Source: Trematomus loennbergii
Taxonomy: Eukaryota; Chordata; Actinopteri; Perciformes; Nototheniidae
Direction: 5' to 3'
Assembly: GCA_012861695.1 (NCBI GenBank)
Contig: JAAOOA010000196.1
Location: forward strand, 216,001 to 280,000
Length of the DNA: 64,000 nt
Under the pieces are notes generated by a model. That model was not told the origin of the DNA and did no database searches. It was given only the letters and a program-made list of their open reading frames with translations. Below are positions 45,351 through 56,183 of the stretch, one piece after another (positions within the stretch are counted from its first letter, which is position 1; every line of letters starts with the position of its first letter). The position numbers and the translations under genes are program-made.

Positions 45351-47282
45351 GTAAGTAACTAAAGTTTTTCCTGCATAGCATTAACAGTAGTTATGATTAC
45401 TTGTTGCATCGGTATTTCTACACCAGCGGGCTTTATAAACCACCACATGGTGAACGCTACACAACTACTCATTTGTGGCAGACCGCCTAAGTGCCTTGAG
45501 TTCATGAATGAGACTGTGGTTGGATTATAAATCTGTAATAACAACATTACAGCAGAGGTTATGTTATCTAATGAGAAATTGAAGTGAAATATGGTTGTCA
45601 TTAGCATACATGCCAACCTTTCCAAATCCAAAAGAGGTAGGTTTGCGCGCGGCAAATGTGCATGCCCAAACTAGGTAATCAGAAGAAATGGAACCCCAGT
45701 AATTACATGTAGAAACCTGTATTAACATATATTACATCATTTTATGCATTTTTCAGAAAAAGTGGTAGTTTGGTAAACAGTGACATCAACGACATGTTTG
45801 GTCTGTAAAATGCACGAAAAGTAAAGTTTGGGAGATAAATATCCCAAAGTCCACATTTTATTATATTTTGTGTGTTTCTGGTCCTCTTTCAGTTGAGACA
45901 GTGTAGATGAAGGATGTGTCAGGATGTAGAACTCTTGTGTGAACATTGGATAAAGCCAGGTTCATATTCTTGTTTCATGTTGTTGACATATTAGAGTCAA
46001 AGGTTTGCACAGAGCGATATATCTTTGTGTTGCGCCATAAATCAGAAAATACTGCATTAAAAAAGTCATTTCCTGCATGTTTTTGCAGTGTGATATAAAT
46101 AATGTACAAGCTTTCAGATTGCTGTAGTTCACTAAGCAGAGACATTAACGACATGTTTGGTGTTGAAAATGTCCGAAAAAGTGAAAGAATGGGAGATAAA
46201 TATCCCAAAATCTCAAAATTGTATAATATTTTTTTTGTGTTTGTGGTCCTCTTTCAGTTGAGACACTGTATGATGCTTCCGGAAAAGACCAAACACTGGA
46301 TGTCTTTCAGTCGCCAACATGTGTTTTCGAGACACTGATATTAACGGGGAAACCCTGCAGGACCCAAATGCCTCGTCTCTGTCCGCTAAACTCTTTTGGG
46401 AGTGATGACTGGTTATTATCAGTCCCGGGGGACTGCGGCAGGCTGGCTTGACTGTGTTTTCCGAAGTGGAGGCTGGCTTGACCGCAGTCCCGGGGGTAAC
46501 GCTGCCCTTCCTCTGCACGTTGTTTCACTTTCAGAAACACAGAAGACTGTTTGTAGGATGGGATCACAGACACGCTGCAATCGGTTTCCGCTAAAAGTCG
46601 AGTCCAGTGTCTATGGAGTGTCATTTACATTTTTTATAATTTGGTGAAATTCGGTAGGAAAAGCCGGCTACATCGGTAGGCGGTAGAAACATGTCACAAG
46701 CGGTAGACTACCGCCCAAATCGGTAGGGTTGGCAGGTATGCATTAGCACAGATGATTTAAAATGCCTCTTTAATGCATGACGCAATGACAGCTCTTTGAT
46801 GCAATAGTGGAAATCACCGCTATCCTGCTACTCCTCAAAGCTACCGTAAATGTGTAAATCCTAGGCTATACTGTAAAGATTACAACTTTGTCGGGGTGCT
46901 CGTCTCTTATTTGCTTGCGTATCGACATGTTTAAAGTAGTTTTCTGCCGGTTTAGCCCCTGTGTTATTGTCCTCCAGCTTGCACGTGTAGTCACCTTGCT
47001 TGGTAATCCCCACGCTGACGCTGCAACCCAGCCCCCCTCACGTGACCCGGCGGCGAGTCCATTGATGAATGGGCGGCTCATGGAATAGTTCATTCATTGG
47101 AGTTATTTGAAAACAACTGAAATGTCTAGGATATTTCTTGTCAAATCAACAACACCGACTAATTATTTCATGCACGGAGTCCGTTTTTATTTTATCCCTT
47201 ACATATACAATCAACCCTTGTGTTTAGTCTACTGTACACACACATAAACACTCACATGAACACACACACACACACTCACATG

Positions 47283-47318
<36 letters not shown>

Positions 47319-47327
47319 ACACACACA

Positions 47328-47396
<69 letters not shown>

Positions 47397-50300
47397 ACAC
47401 ACACAGTCTGTATCCTAACAGATATATTGGTGGCTGTGTCAAAACTGCAATGTGTTGAACTCTGTAAGCTCACCACATCATCATCAGGCCAGAAATAAGT
47501 AAAAAGTAGAACAGAAATCACTAAAACAATAACGTCTGAAAATCAGCAGTTCAGCAATTCTTCAACTTAAGTCTTATTTTGTCATTGAATACTTTTGTTG
47601 TGCTACTTCGTACTTCCACTCTTCAACAATTTTTAGATTAGATTACATGTCACTTGTTAGATGCTTTTACCCAAAGCGAGTTGGGCAATCCCCACAGGAG
47701 TGAGTCCCAAGAACACAGAAGCATGCTGACTTGTATTACTCCCCCACATGTATTGGACAACTTTAGCTACTATTAACATTCAGGATCATGTTATTCATTT
47801 ATTGACTAATGAATTAGGAAGTACTTGATTGGATAAAGGTACCTGGCAGTACAAACAAGTCATTTAATTGGCAAATAATGTACATTTTACTAATATATCA
47901 AGTATTTTGTATCTTGGCTCATTATTGAAAACCTACAGCATTACATTTTTTTTCATTCAAAGTTATTTTATTTTTAATGCATTTGTCTTTTTCTCTGTCT
48001 TTCCCAGTCATCCTCCAAAAGCGTTGCAGCGCCAAAGAACTTCCCTGCACAGTCGAAGAGTCGAAGAGTTGGACCAAATACACTATCCCAAAGGACAATG
48101 CAACCGGCTGCCATTTCTCCTGGACCGATCCCAAGGTGAGTAAGACAAGCCCAGATAGCTCATCTCTAATCAGAGTTTGTTTTCTGACATGACACATGTT
48201 TCCTATGTTAAAACCATCCCTCGGCAAAACTCTATTGAACATACTGAATATACTGCAGCCATTATTGATGGTATACCTGTGTACTTCTGTACATACATCT
48301 GCTGTTTTGAGTGCACAAGTGAGTCCCAATGGGAAATATGGCACAATGCAATATGATTACTTAGATGGTGCACAAAGTCACAAAGTTCTCCTGACACTGT
48401 TTCCCTCAGCTCTCTTTCTCTCCCCCCCTTTCCTCAATGCTCTGCAGAGCTGCAGAAGCAGATGCCCTCCTCCCTTCCCCCCTAACAAATAGCATCATCA
48501 TGCATACTGTGGATATGTCCCTCTGTAGGACCCAGCAATCATGCAGCATTTAGGCTTAGGCTGCACCATACTTGCCAACCTTGAGACCTCAGAGATCGGG
48601 AGCATTTCCAAAACCACCGCAGGGGGGGGGGGGGTGCTAGTGGATCGCCGGAGCTGTATTAGATTAACATTAACATGCTTATTGTAGTTGTAAGTGCACT
48701 GCCTTGCGGCCTGTAGCACCCTATGTGTAGGCTGGACCTGTATTTTACAGGAAAGGAGTGAGCAGAGGGTAGAATTGTCGTTCTTATTCTGTTTGCTATG
48801 ACTATCTTCCTCACCCTCTCAAACTTTCAGTTGCGCACGCTACGCTACCATGGAAACCAAACAATGGTGTAGCTGTATTAAAGTCTGAGTGGAAACAGTC
48901 CTGAGTAAATCTGATTTTGTCAGAAATCGGGAGAAATGCGGGAGAAATATGACCCCGGGAGGAAACCGGGAGAGGGCAATGGAATCGGGAGTCTCCCGCG
49001 AAAATCGGGAGGGTTGGCAAGTATGGGCTGTACACACCTTAAAGGTGGGGCAGGTAATTTTGGAGAAACCAGCTCGAGTGTGCTAAAATTTGAAAATACA
49101 CAGCCGGAAAAAATCTGCCACTTCCTTATAGAGCCCCTCCTCCAACACACATGAACGCGCACATGACCAATGAGGGCACGAGATAAGTTTGTGCACAGAT
49201 GGAAGGCTGACAGGCAGGTAGGCCATCCAGTTATTTTAGCCGGGCCGGCTCAGATGATTGGTCGTGCTTTTTACAGTATACGGCTTCCACAGATGACATA
49301 TTTTTATGGATTTTTTCAAAGCACTTCAGATATTCATTGCTATCGGGATGTTAAGAGCATTCCATGGAATATAACAAAAAGTGTATCTCGAGCCGGTTTC
49401 TCAAACTTACCTACCCCACCTTTAACATTACACCTAGATCTTACTGAATAGGGATTATACTATTATTATATAACACAGAGCACCTCTTTAAATAAAGTTT
49501 ACCACTTAAATAAACATAGCATAGTAAAAGAGGATAGATACAAGATTTTGAATCTTTTTCTGGACGAATTTAATGGAAAGATATCTGCCCAAAGTTAAGT
49601 GTTTTTTATATGAACAGTCATTCTGAAGTTGTTTGTAAAGCTGTCATGTTTTTGTTTTCTTCCATTTATCAACTTAAGGGGACAGTGCTGGAAAATCACG
49701 AGTCGGTAAATGAAATGGAGGGGCAAGGCGAGTGGACTTTTGCTTCCGAAGTCTGCTACAACCAACTGAACTTCTCTTGCAACTGCTTCCCTGGGTATTA
49801 CACTCTAAAAACCATTAAATGCACACACATCTTATTAAGTATGCAAAGTAGAGTTAAATACTCTGAATTATGTGTTGACGCGTCATGTTTACACATTGAC
49901 ACATTGGAGCACTGTATTGTTATGACTGTTTCAGCATAAGTACTTAAACTGAGAACTAATTACCTTTTTTTTTTCCATAGGGGCAACACAACAAAGCGTT
50001 CTGCATCAGTAAGTCTCATCACCTGTCAGACTTTGTGTCATATCTAAAGGGTATTTGTGTATATTTAGAAACTACTGATATTTTAAAACATGCTTTAGTC
50101 TAAAGTTCAATCTTTAAATGTATTGCCCGCAATGTTCTGTCATAACAATATCTTCTTTTTACAGCGGACTGCAGCAGGAAAGAAAGTAAGGAACTACAAT
50201 AAATAAAACACATTTGAATGCAACACTTGTATGCTGCATCTAAATATTCCTGTCCTCTGTTAGAAGGTGTAGGTGATCAACCAGAGATGAAGAATGACCC

Positions 50301-52310
50301 TACAAAGTCTCCTAATGACAACGGTACAAACTTTATTGTTTCTTCAGAATAACATGATAAGTTAATATGTAAAATGGTATCGGAAAACCAAAAGACAAAA
50401 CTAAGAGATATGTATATGTAGTCAGAAGATTGCATAAAGAATAGATTTGACTTCTCCACCTAACTGCACTCTAAATAAGATGAGTAATTTCTCACTCAGT
50501 AGTCATCAATTCACACAACAATCACTCATACGCAACCTGGGATTTAGGCCTTTGCAGACCATTTACATGCACAAAAACCTATGTACACACTACAGTAAGC
50601 AGAACCACCCAACAGTATAATAGGGCCCCTTTAACTCAAGTATTGCAACCTGGACATGTCGAGACATGTCTGGACATGTCCATACCCCAGACTAAATAAT
50701 GCTTAATGCCTTCCATTGTTGTGGCTGTTAATGCTATATTTGCAACACTCTTTAACCTGACGCAAGATACCACATTACAAGCATCCGAGAAGAGGTATCT
50801 GATAACAGTTATCTGAAAACAGAGATAAGATTCAGGTATAAACAATGTTTTGAACTGAGCAGAAAGGCATTAAGTGTGAATGAAATCTATGACGTTCTCT
50901 CACACTGTTTGGGTAACCTGAGACACTGTTGTTGTAACGTTACATAATGTTTCATGACTTCCTGTTTTCTCAATAGCCGAAAGCAGTGAAATGACAATTG
51001 CTTTATCACGGGTGTTGGCCTCAAAGCTCTTTTCATTCATAAATCCTAGTGGGGGTTGAAGTGACAGTCATCTAACAAAGTCAAATCTTTGCGTAGTAAC
51101 CCTTAAACTTTTTTGAATATGTTTTTAAAAATCTGTAGTTTGTAATCTTAAGTATCGTACGTGATGTTACATTTCAAATTGCATCCATTAGCAGTTTGTA
51201 AACAGTAAAACATGCAATTATATAAAGTAATACAAGTGTAATTTGTTAATTAGGGCCAAGCACAAGTTTAAATGGTTGTTTTGAGACTAGTCAGAAAAGA
51301 AAATCGACATACACATTTGGTTAATCGTAACTATCTCATTGTTAAAGGTGGGTAGGTAAGTTTTGAGAAACCGGCTCGAGATTTTTGTTATATTCCATGG
51401 AATGCTCTTACATCCCGATAGCAATGAATATCTGAAGTGCTTTGACAAAAAATCCATAAAAAATGTCATCTGTGGAAGCCGTGTACTGTAAAAAGCACAA
51501 CCAATCATCTGAGCCGCCCGGCTAAAATAACTGGATGGCCTACCTGCCTGTCAGCCTTCCATCTGTGACAAACTTATCTCGTGCCCTCATTGGTCATGTG
51601 CGCGTTCGTGTGTTGGAGGAGGGGCTCTGTGAGGAAGTGGCAGATTTTTTCCGGCTGTGTATTTTCAAATTCTAGCGCACTCAGCTGGTTTTTCCAAAAT
51701 TACCTACCCACCTTTAATATCTGCAACAATGGTGGAGCGGTCAAATTTAGCTTTGCTCTCTGTCTGAACCTACCTTAAAGTTAAAGTTTGACATTCAATA
51801 AAGTACTCTCAGTTCCTTTTATGCAAGAGTTTTCCATTGATCTTTTAATTTAAAATAAGCTCCCCAAAGTATTAAACTTCCTTTCTTTAGTGAATATGGC
51901 AACATTGCAATCATGCAAGATATAAAGTAAAGCTACTATCTTTGGTTGTCATCGATGATGCTAGTTTAACATGCCTGTTCACATTATTTAATGATGTATT
52001 GGACATTGAAATATAAATGTTGTCTGTTGGTGGATTAACTGTCAAACAACACTCATCTCTTGACAGTGACTCCCCGCCCCCCCTCGATGTTGATGGGATC
52101 TGGCATCCTCTTTGTTCTTGTGCCGCTGCTGCTGCTTCTCGCCTTCTGTTACAAAGATCATAATTCCAGGTATTTAAAATAATCTATTTGTTTTCATGAG
52201 TTTCTCTGCCATAATCTGACATGTTTTCTAATGCTCTGTTCTTGTTGTTGGTATGCTGCAGGTGCACTTCTGAGAGCGGGAGCAACGACTCTGCCTGTGT
52301 AATAGTGTAG
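45299..52310 (+). CDS. Gene 2: Cys-rich type I membrane protein (copy B)
   Basis: Exons: 45299-45350, 48008-48135, 49679-49794, 49981-50008, 50165-50185, 50264-50323, 52067-52169 and 52262-52310, all with GT/AG borders. The peptide has a signal sequence (MRVGMTMQIVYLWITFT), an ectodomain with Cys at about 24, 31, 52, 86, 94 and 96 plus two in the short exons, N-glycosylation sites NAT and NFS, a Pro/Asn-rich stalk, one helix (ILFVLVPLLLLLAFCY) and a short tail ending ACVIV. Exon phases agree from 49981 on, but exon 49679-49794 is 116 bp and leaves phase 2 where phase 0 is needed. As written, splicing gives a soluble protein ending soon after the third exon. The family is not recognised; a receptor or surface-ligand role is only a guess. 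Confidence 0.6.
45605..46740. mobile_element. 1.1-kb element with CATACxTGCCAACC ends
   Basis: Inverted ends CATACATGCCAACC and GGTTGGCAGGTATG, flanked by CATTAG on both sides (part of a possible longer duplication). Subterminal sequence includes AAATCGGTAGGGTTGGC. The interior has an imperfect direct repeat (GATAAATATCCCAAA then GGTCCTCTTTCAGTTGAGAC, at 45833-45903 and 46194-46264) and a GACTGCGG/CCGCAGTC hairpin near 46430-46490. hAT-like but not proven. Gene 1 lacks it. Confidence 0.7.
47228..47405. repeat. CA microsatellite in gene 2 intron
   Basis: Interrupted (CA)n array at the position matching 3881-3995 of gene 1. Frames of alternating His/Thr or Cys/Val are artefacts. Confidence 0.9.
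48008..48135 (+). CDS. Gene 2 exon: first ectodomain segment
   Basis: A TCTTTCCCAG acceptor and AAG/GTGAGT donor. Gives QKRCSAKELPC then KSWTKYTIPKDNATGC and HFSWTDPK: three Cys, two Trp and an N-glycosylation site. Colinear with gene 1 with no indel. Confidence 0.7.
48567..49025. mobile_element. hAT-like element with CATACTTGCCAACC ends
   Basis: Ends CATACTTGCCAACC and GGTTGGCAAGTATG, flanked by the 8-bp repeats GGCTGCAC (48559-48566) and GGCTGTAC (49026-49033). Gene 1 has the empty site TTAGGCTGTACAC at about 8903. It includes a 13-G run near 48624 and clustered ATCGGGAG words near the right end. Confidence 0.85.
49043..49421. mobile_element. piggyBac-like MITE, TTAA target (copy b)
   Basis: Inverted ends AGGTGGGGCAGGTAA and TTACCTACCCCACCT between TTAA (49039-49042 and 49422-49425). 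Gene 1 shows the empty site CACACCTTAACATTACAC at about 9330-9345, proving the TTAA duplication. Confidence 0.9.
49679..49794 (+). CDS. Gene 2 exon: second ectodomain segment
   Basis: An AACTTAAG acceptor and a CCTGG/GTATTA donor. The frame from 49679 is open: GTVLENHESVNEMEG then GEWTFASEVCYNQLNFSCNC. It is one base shorter than needed to stay in phase; gene 1 has CTCTGAG/GTATGA at the same border. Retained intron would add about 48 open codons to a TAA at 49937. Confidence 0.65.
49981..50323 (+). CDS. Gene 2 short exons 49981-50008, 50165-50185, 50264-50323
   Basis: Borders CCATAG/GTAAGT, TTTACAG/GTAAGG and CTGTTAG/GTACAA. In the phase that suits the transmembrane exon they read GQHNKAFCI, TDCSRKE and KGVGDQPEMKNDPTKSPNDN, the last a polar stalk. 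The third exon is symmetrical (phase 1-1) and has no counterpart in gene 1, which lacks about 900 bp there. Confidence 0.5.
51346..51713. mobile_element. piggyBac-like MITE, TTAA target (copy c)
   Basis: Ends AGGTGGGTAGGTAAG and inverse TTACCTACCCACCT between TTAA (51342-51345 and 51714-51717). Its interior is in the opposite orientation to copies a and b. It lies in the intron before the gene 2 transmembrane exon. Confidence 0.87.
52067..52310 (+). CDS. Gene 2 transmembrane exon 52067-52169 and tail exon 52262-52310
   Basis: A CATCTCTTGACAG acceptor, then TPRPPSMLMGSG and the helix ILFVLVPLLLLLAFCY followed by KDHNSR as a positive stop-transfer. The last exon after GCTGCAG adds CTSESGSNDSACVIV and TAG at 52308. 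The tail is too short for an enzymatic domain and shows no ITAM or ITIM. It needs entry in phase 1; entry in phase 0 would meet TGA at once. Confidence 0.6.
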
Positions 52311-53324
52311 GAACATCAGGGTTTTTTAACTTTTATATGGCATTTTTGTAAAAGTATCTCTTAAGGCCAATTCGTTTTTGAGAAGGTTGCTGCACCACAA
52401 CACTCCAGTGCCTTAACTGTATGAAGAAACACGGCTTACATACTATATATTTCTATGCTGTTGTCTTCGCTCTATGAATTTAATGAGCTCACGACAATCA
52501 TGTAAATTATTTGTGATTTTCTTTACACAAATAATATGGTGCAAGCAAACCCTTGTGAGACAGATGTTAACATACTCAATGCTAAATATCTACTACTATA
52601 AGCTATGTTTTCTCTTTCAGTATTCCTACTACATTCCAGCTAAAGCCAAAACCAGTCTCCAGATGTTTTTAAAGCTAAATACTTCTTGCTCTTTTTCTGT
52701 TACGACATAATATTTAGCAGCGTTATGTTTAGGGAGAACGTATGTCTCTGATATTTCCTTTTTTCACTTTACTAAATGAGAGTTGTAAGATTTATATTGC
52801 TTAAAATACACAAATATTATACTTAGGAATAAAAATGGTGGTATCAAAGTTGACAAAGCTGTGGAAGCTGGAAAACTCCACTATGTAAATATTTACATAT
52901 CTCTTTAAATAAATAGTATTCTTCGAGTAGGGTGATATTATATTATATATATTATATAAATTATATATATATTACATATGTATTTGTATTTACACTGTTG
53001 TTACAAGTTGGAATAACACATTTATAACCTCTTCTCATTAAATGATTGTGTGTTGAAATAGGAATAAAAAGAGGAATTTTTCTAAAACAAAATGATTCCA
53101 ACTTTATAGAAAACAGTGTATTATTACATGTACTTAATTATACTTTTGGGTTTTCAACTCAATATAGAAAGACAATCTTGAATCATTTGATAATGATACC
53201 TTAAGCCTTAAAAGATTTCGGGAAAGTTACATATAGTACCTTAAGGCTTAAGGTACTATATGTAACTTTCCGAAATCTTTTTCTATGACATTGATAGCCA
53301 TCGTTGACGTTAGCCGTCATATTA
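52311..53324 (+). other. Conserved 3' flank of gene 2
   Basis: Colinear with 10515-11950. A CTCTTTCAG acceptor-like site at about 52618 is conserved and could start an alternative last exon. A near-perfect palindrome lies at 53209-53283. Confidence 0.5.
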
Positions 53325-53897
53325 CAACCCAGTCTCACGGCATTTTGTGTTATAGTCACGACATGTAATCTATTGATTCGAGTTCACCAACACGATTTTC
53401 CCCTTTTTTTCGTGTCACACAGAACGATTTTAAAAACAATATAAATAATAACAAATTAGAAGGAAAAAAAGATTTCAAAAAATACAGATTTCAGTATTCT
53501 GACACAGAAAGATTTTAGAAGCAATGTATTTCTATTGGTAGTATGTTTCGTGCCTGCACCAAAGAATAACAAATTAGAAGGAAAAAAAGATTTCAAAAAA
53601 TACAGATTTCAGTATTCTGAGGCTCTGAGCCCCATTTCTTTTCCTCGCGGACGGCAAAAAAAGTCAGACATTATACGATTTAAAATAAAAACAATAATCG
53701 TGTAGAAATACATTGCTTTTAAAATCGTTCTGTGTGACACGAAAAAAATGGGAAATTTGTGTTGGTGAACACGAATCAATATGCTGCTGCAACAAAAACA
53801 ATTTCCCAAATTGGGATCAATAAAGTACCATCTTATCTTATCTTATCTTATTACATTTATTTTGTGATTATTACACGAAATGCCGTGAGACTGGGTT
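53325..53897. mobile_element. Palindromic AACCCAGTCTCACGG MITE, copy in B
   Basis: Ends AACCCAGTCTCACGGCATTT and AAATGCCGTGAGACTGGGTT. The interior contains a tandem duplication around AACAAATTAGAAGGAAAAAA (about 53452 and 53566) and a small LINE tail at 53781-53857. Confidence 0.8.
53781..53857 (+). mobile_element. LINE 3' tail inside the palindromic MITE
   Basis: CCCAAATTGGGATCAATAAAG followed by TCTTATCTTATCTTAT, a typical fish non-LTR 3' end, inserted into the MITE arm. Only the last 75 bp or so are present. Confidence 0.65.
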
Positions 53898-56070
53898 GCT
53901 AATGGAGATCAAAATACACAAGACCAAGGATGGAAAGCAACTGAATCCTTTAAATATAAATCAGGTCCAAAGGTTAGAGTCTCTTTTCAAGTTGTGTTAC
54001 AATTGTGTTCACACATCAGCAATTCTAAGCTATAATGATCAAATGTAATTGTTACATATAGTACCTTCGAATAATAAGGTAATATCTAACTTATATAATA
54101 GCATATACTAAACTTAATATAAGGATATATTTAGATGCTTTATACTAGTGTATCCTGTTCATACACTACAAGGGTTGGATACAATGAAGTGTGTAATGTC
54201 ATCCACTGTTAAAAGGGCTAGTTGTTTGTCGTATGTTGGATTGCATTATAGTGGAAGAGGATTATATCCAGCCTTTGTATGTTCTTTTGTCTTAAGTGTC
54301 CATTATAAGTCTTTAAACTCTGTCTGTCTTATGCAAATATGTATGTTACATTCATTTAGCACCTTAACATCTCTTTCATTTGTGATTTGCTTGTGTTGTC
54401 AAAAGAAATAAAACTTGCTTTACTTAAGAATGAGAGTTGTTTTTGTTCGTGTTAGTGTTTGATTGTCTGAAGGTGTTTCTCTGCCAGTAAACATAAGTGA
54501 AGGGGTTGTACTTCTGTGGTATTTGTTTTGTGACAGAGGTGAGTCATCCAGGGGCACGTCAGCCCCACTATCTGTGCAGCAGAAAGACAGGAAATGCTCC
54601 CTTCTTCTCTCCCAGTGAAGCTGCCCTGCTATAACTTGACTATCTTGCTTTAACAACATCTTATCTTCAAGCATACTGTTAAAGAGGGGAGTCCTTTTCT
54701 AGAGAAATACCAGATATGTTTCCTGCAGTTTTTCATTTTACTGCTAAATGTAAAAAAGGAAACTAAGTTTACTGTAGTAACATGTGTTCCAGCAAACAGC
54801 AGCCTTTAAGTGTGTGATTTACTATAAAAAGGAGCTTATCTATGATTATTGATCAGGTTAAAGAAGTGTGTAATGTTAAAGCATTTGTGTTTACACCTCA
54901 GTTTGTGTGTCGACATACAGCCCATGACAAGCTGAAGACATTTTGCTGACTAGACTAGAGTTAGCTGGAATATCAAGCTGTCCATTGCATTAGGATTTAT
55001 TAGATTGAAACAATGAATGTCTGTTCAAATGATGTTTACACAAAACATAATGGTTTGTCTCAAGTAGTACTCACATGTCCCCAACAACTAAATTTATTGT
55101 TTAACTTGTGCACACACCACTTGTCTGTGTTTGAGGAGAGGAGATAAGAAGCTTCCCCACACACTCTGCATGCGAGGAAGATGAATCACGAAAGGTTAAA
55201 ACTGCCAGTGAAAATTTCCACAAGTGTCAGATTTCAATGCTTGTTATAAAGAAACCCTAAAACCTAATCATATTGTAAATATATGGTAATAAATTGTATT
55301 TCAAACTTTTATTCACAAACTAAAACATATTTTATTCTGTTTTTCCTCTTGCACAATTTGTTCTCACATGAACGCTGATGATAGGATTTATGTTAAGTAT
55401 TTTCTACACTAGCCTGTGTTAGTGGTTTTAAAGTATTTTAATATTTGGTACAGAGCAGTTGTCCCCTGGGATATTTATAGAGGCCTTATTATATTTTTTA
55501 TATTGGGAGGGATGAAACCCTCTTTAATGGTCACACATGCAGAGCACACAGCACACACAGTGACATTTGTTCTCTGCTTTTAACCCATCCTAGAACCAGG
55601 AGTCTAGCACTAGGAGCACTTGCTTTTCGGGGATGTCCCTTTCCTGAAAGTGAGTGTAATATGGCTCCTTCCGGCTGGTCATAAGGTCTGAGCCATGCTG
55701 GGTTACAACAACCGGTCACAACCGGCCAAAAACAAAGTGAATTCCTGAGCGTACAGTTAATCAATAAATCAAATCCAGATGGGGGTTTGAATGGCACAGA
55801 CAAACAAGACAGCTGCATGCTAACAGAGTGACACGTCTTCAAGGTCAGCTATGCTCAAAGAGCTTCTGTGAAAACCTACATCTAATGTCTAATGTAAAAT
55901 GTGTGTCATGTTAAAGGAAAAACAGAAGAAGTTGTAATAATTTGTTTGCTTCTTTACTTTAAAAGGACCTACAGTAGGCATGCTATACATTTGATCATAT
56001 TCGAAAAGTATTCTTCCATAGTTTGTGACACATTTCTAAGTCTTATTTAAAGAAACTTCAAGGCTGTTTT
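53898..56070. repeat. Duplicated downstream block, copy B
   Basis: Matches 17345-19510. Polyadenylation-like AAATAAAACTTGC at about 54406. No supported gene. Confidence 0.75.
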
Positions 56071-56183
56071 TGTGCTTCTGGAAATAATACAATTCCATTG
56101 TAATTTGCTTCTGTAAGAAAACCTAAATAAACCCCTTTTATTTAATGTGGAGATTAGTTTTAATTGTACATTCTTGAAAATCA

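Noticed and set aside
48840..49037. Short frames in 48.8-49.2 kb
   Set aside because: They lie in hAT-like and TTAA MITE sequence.
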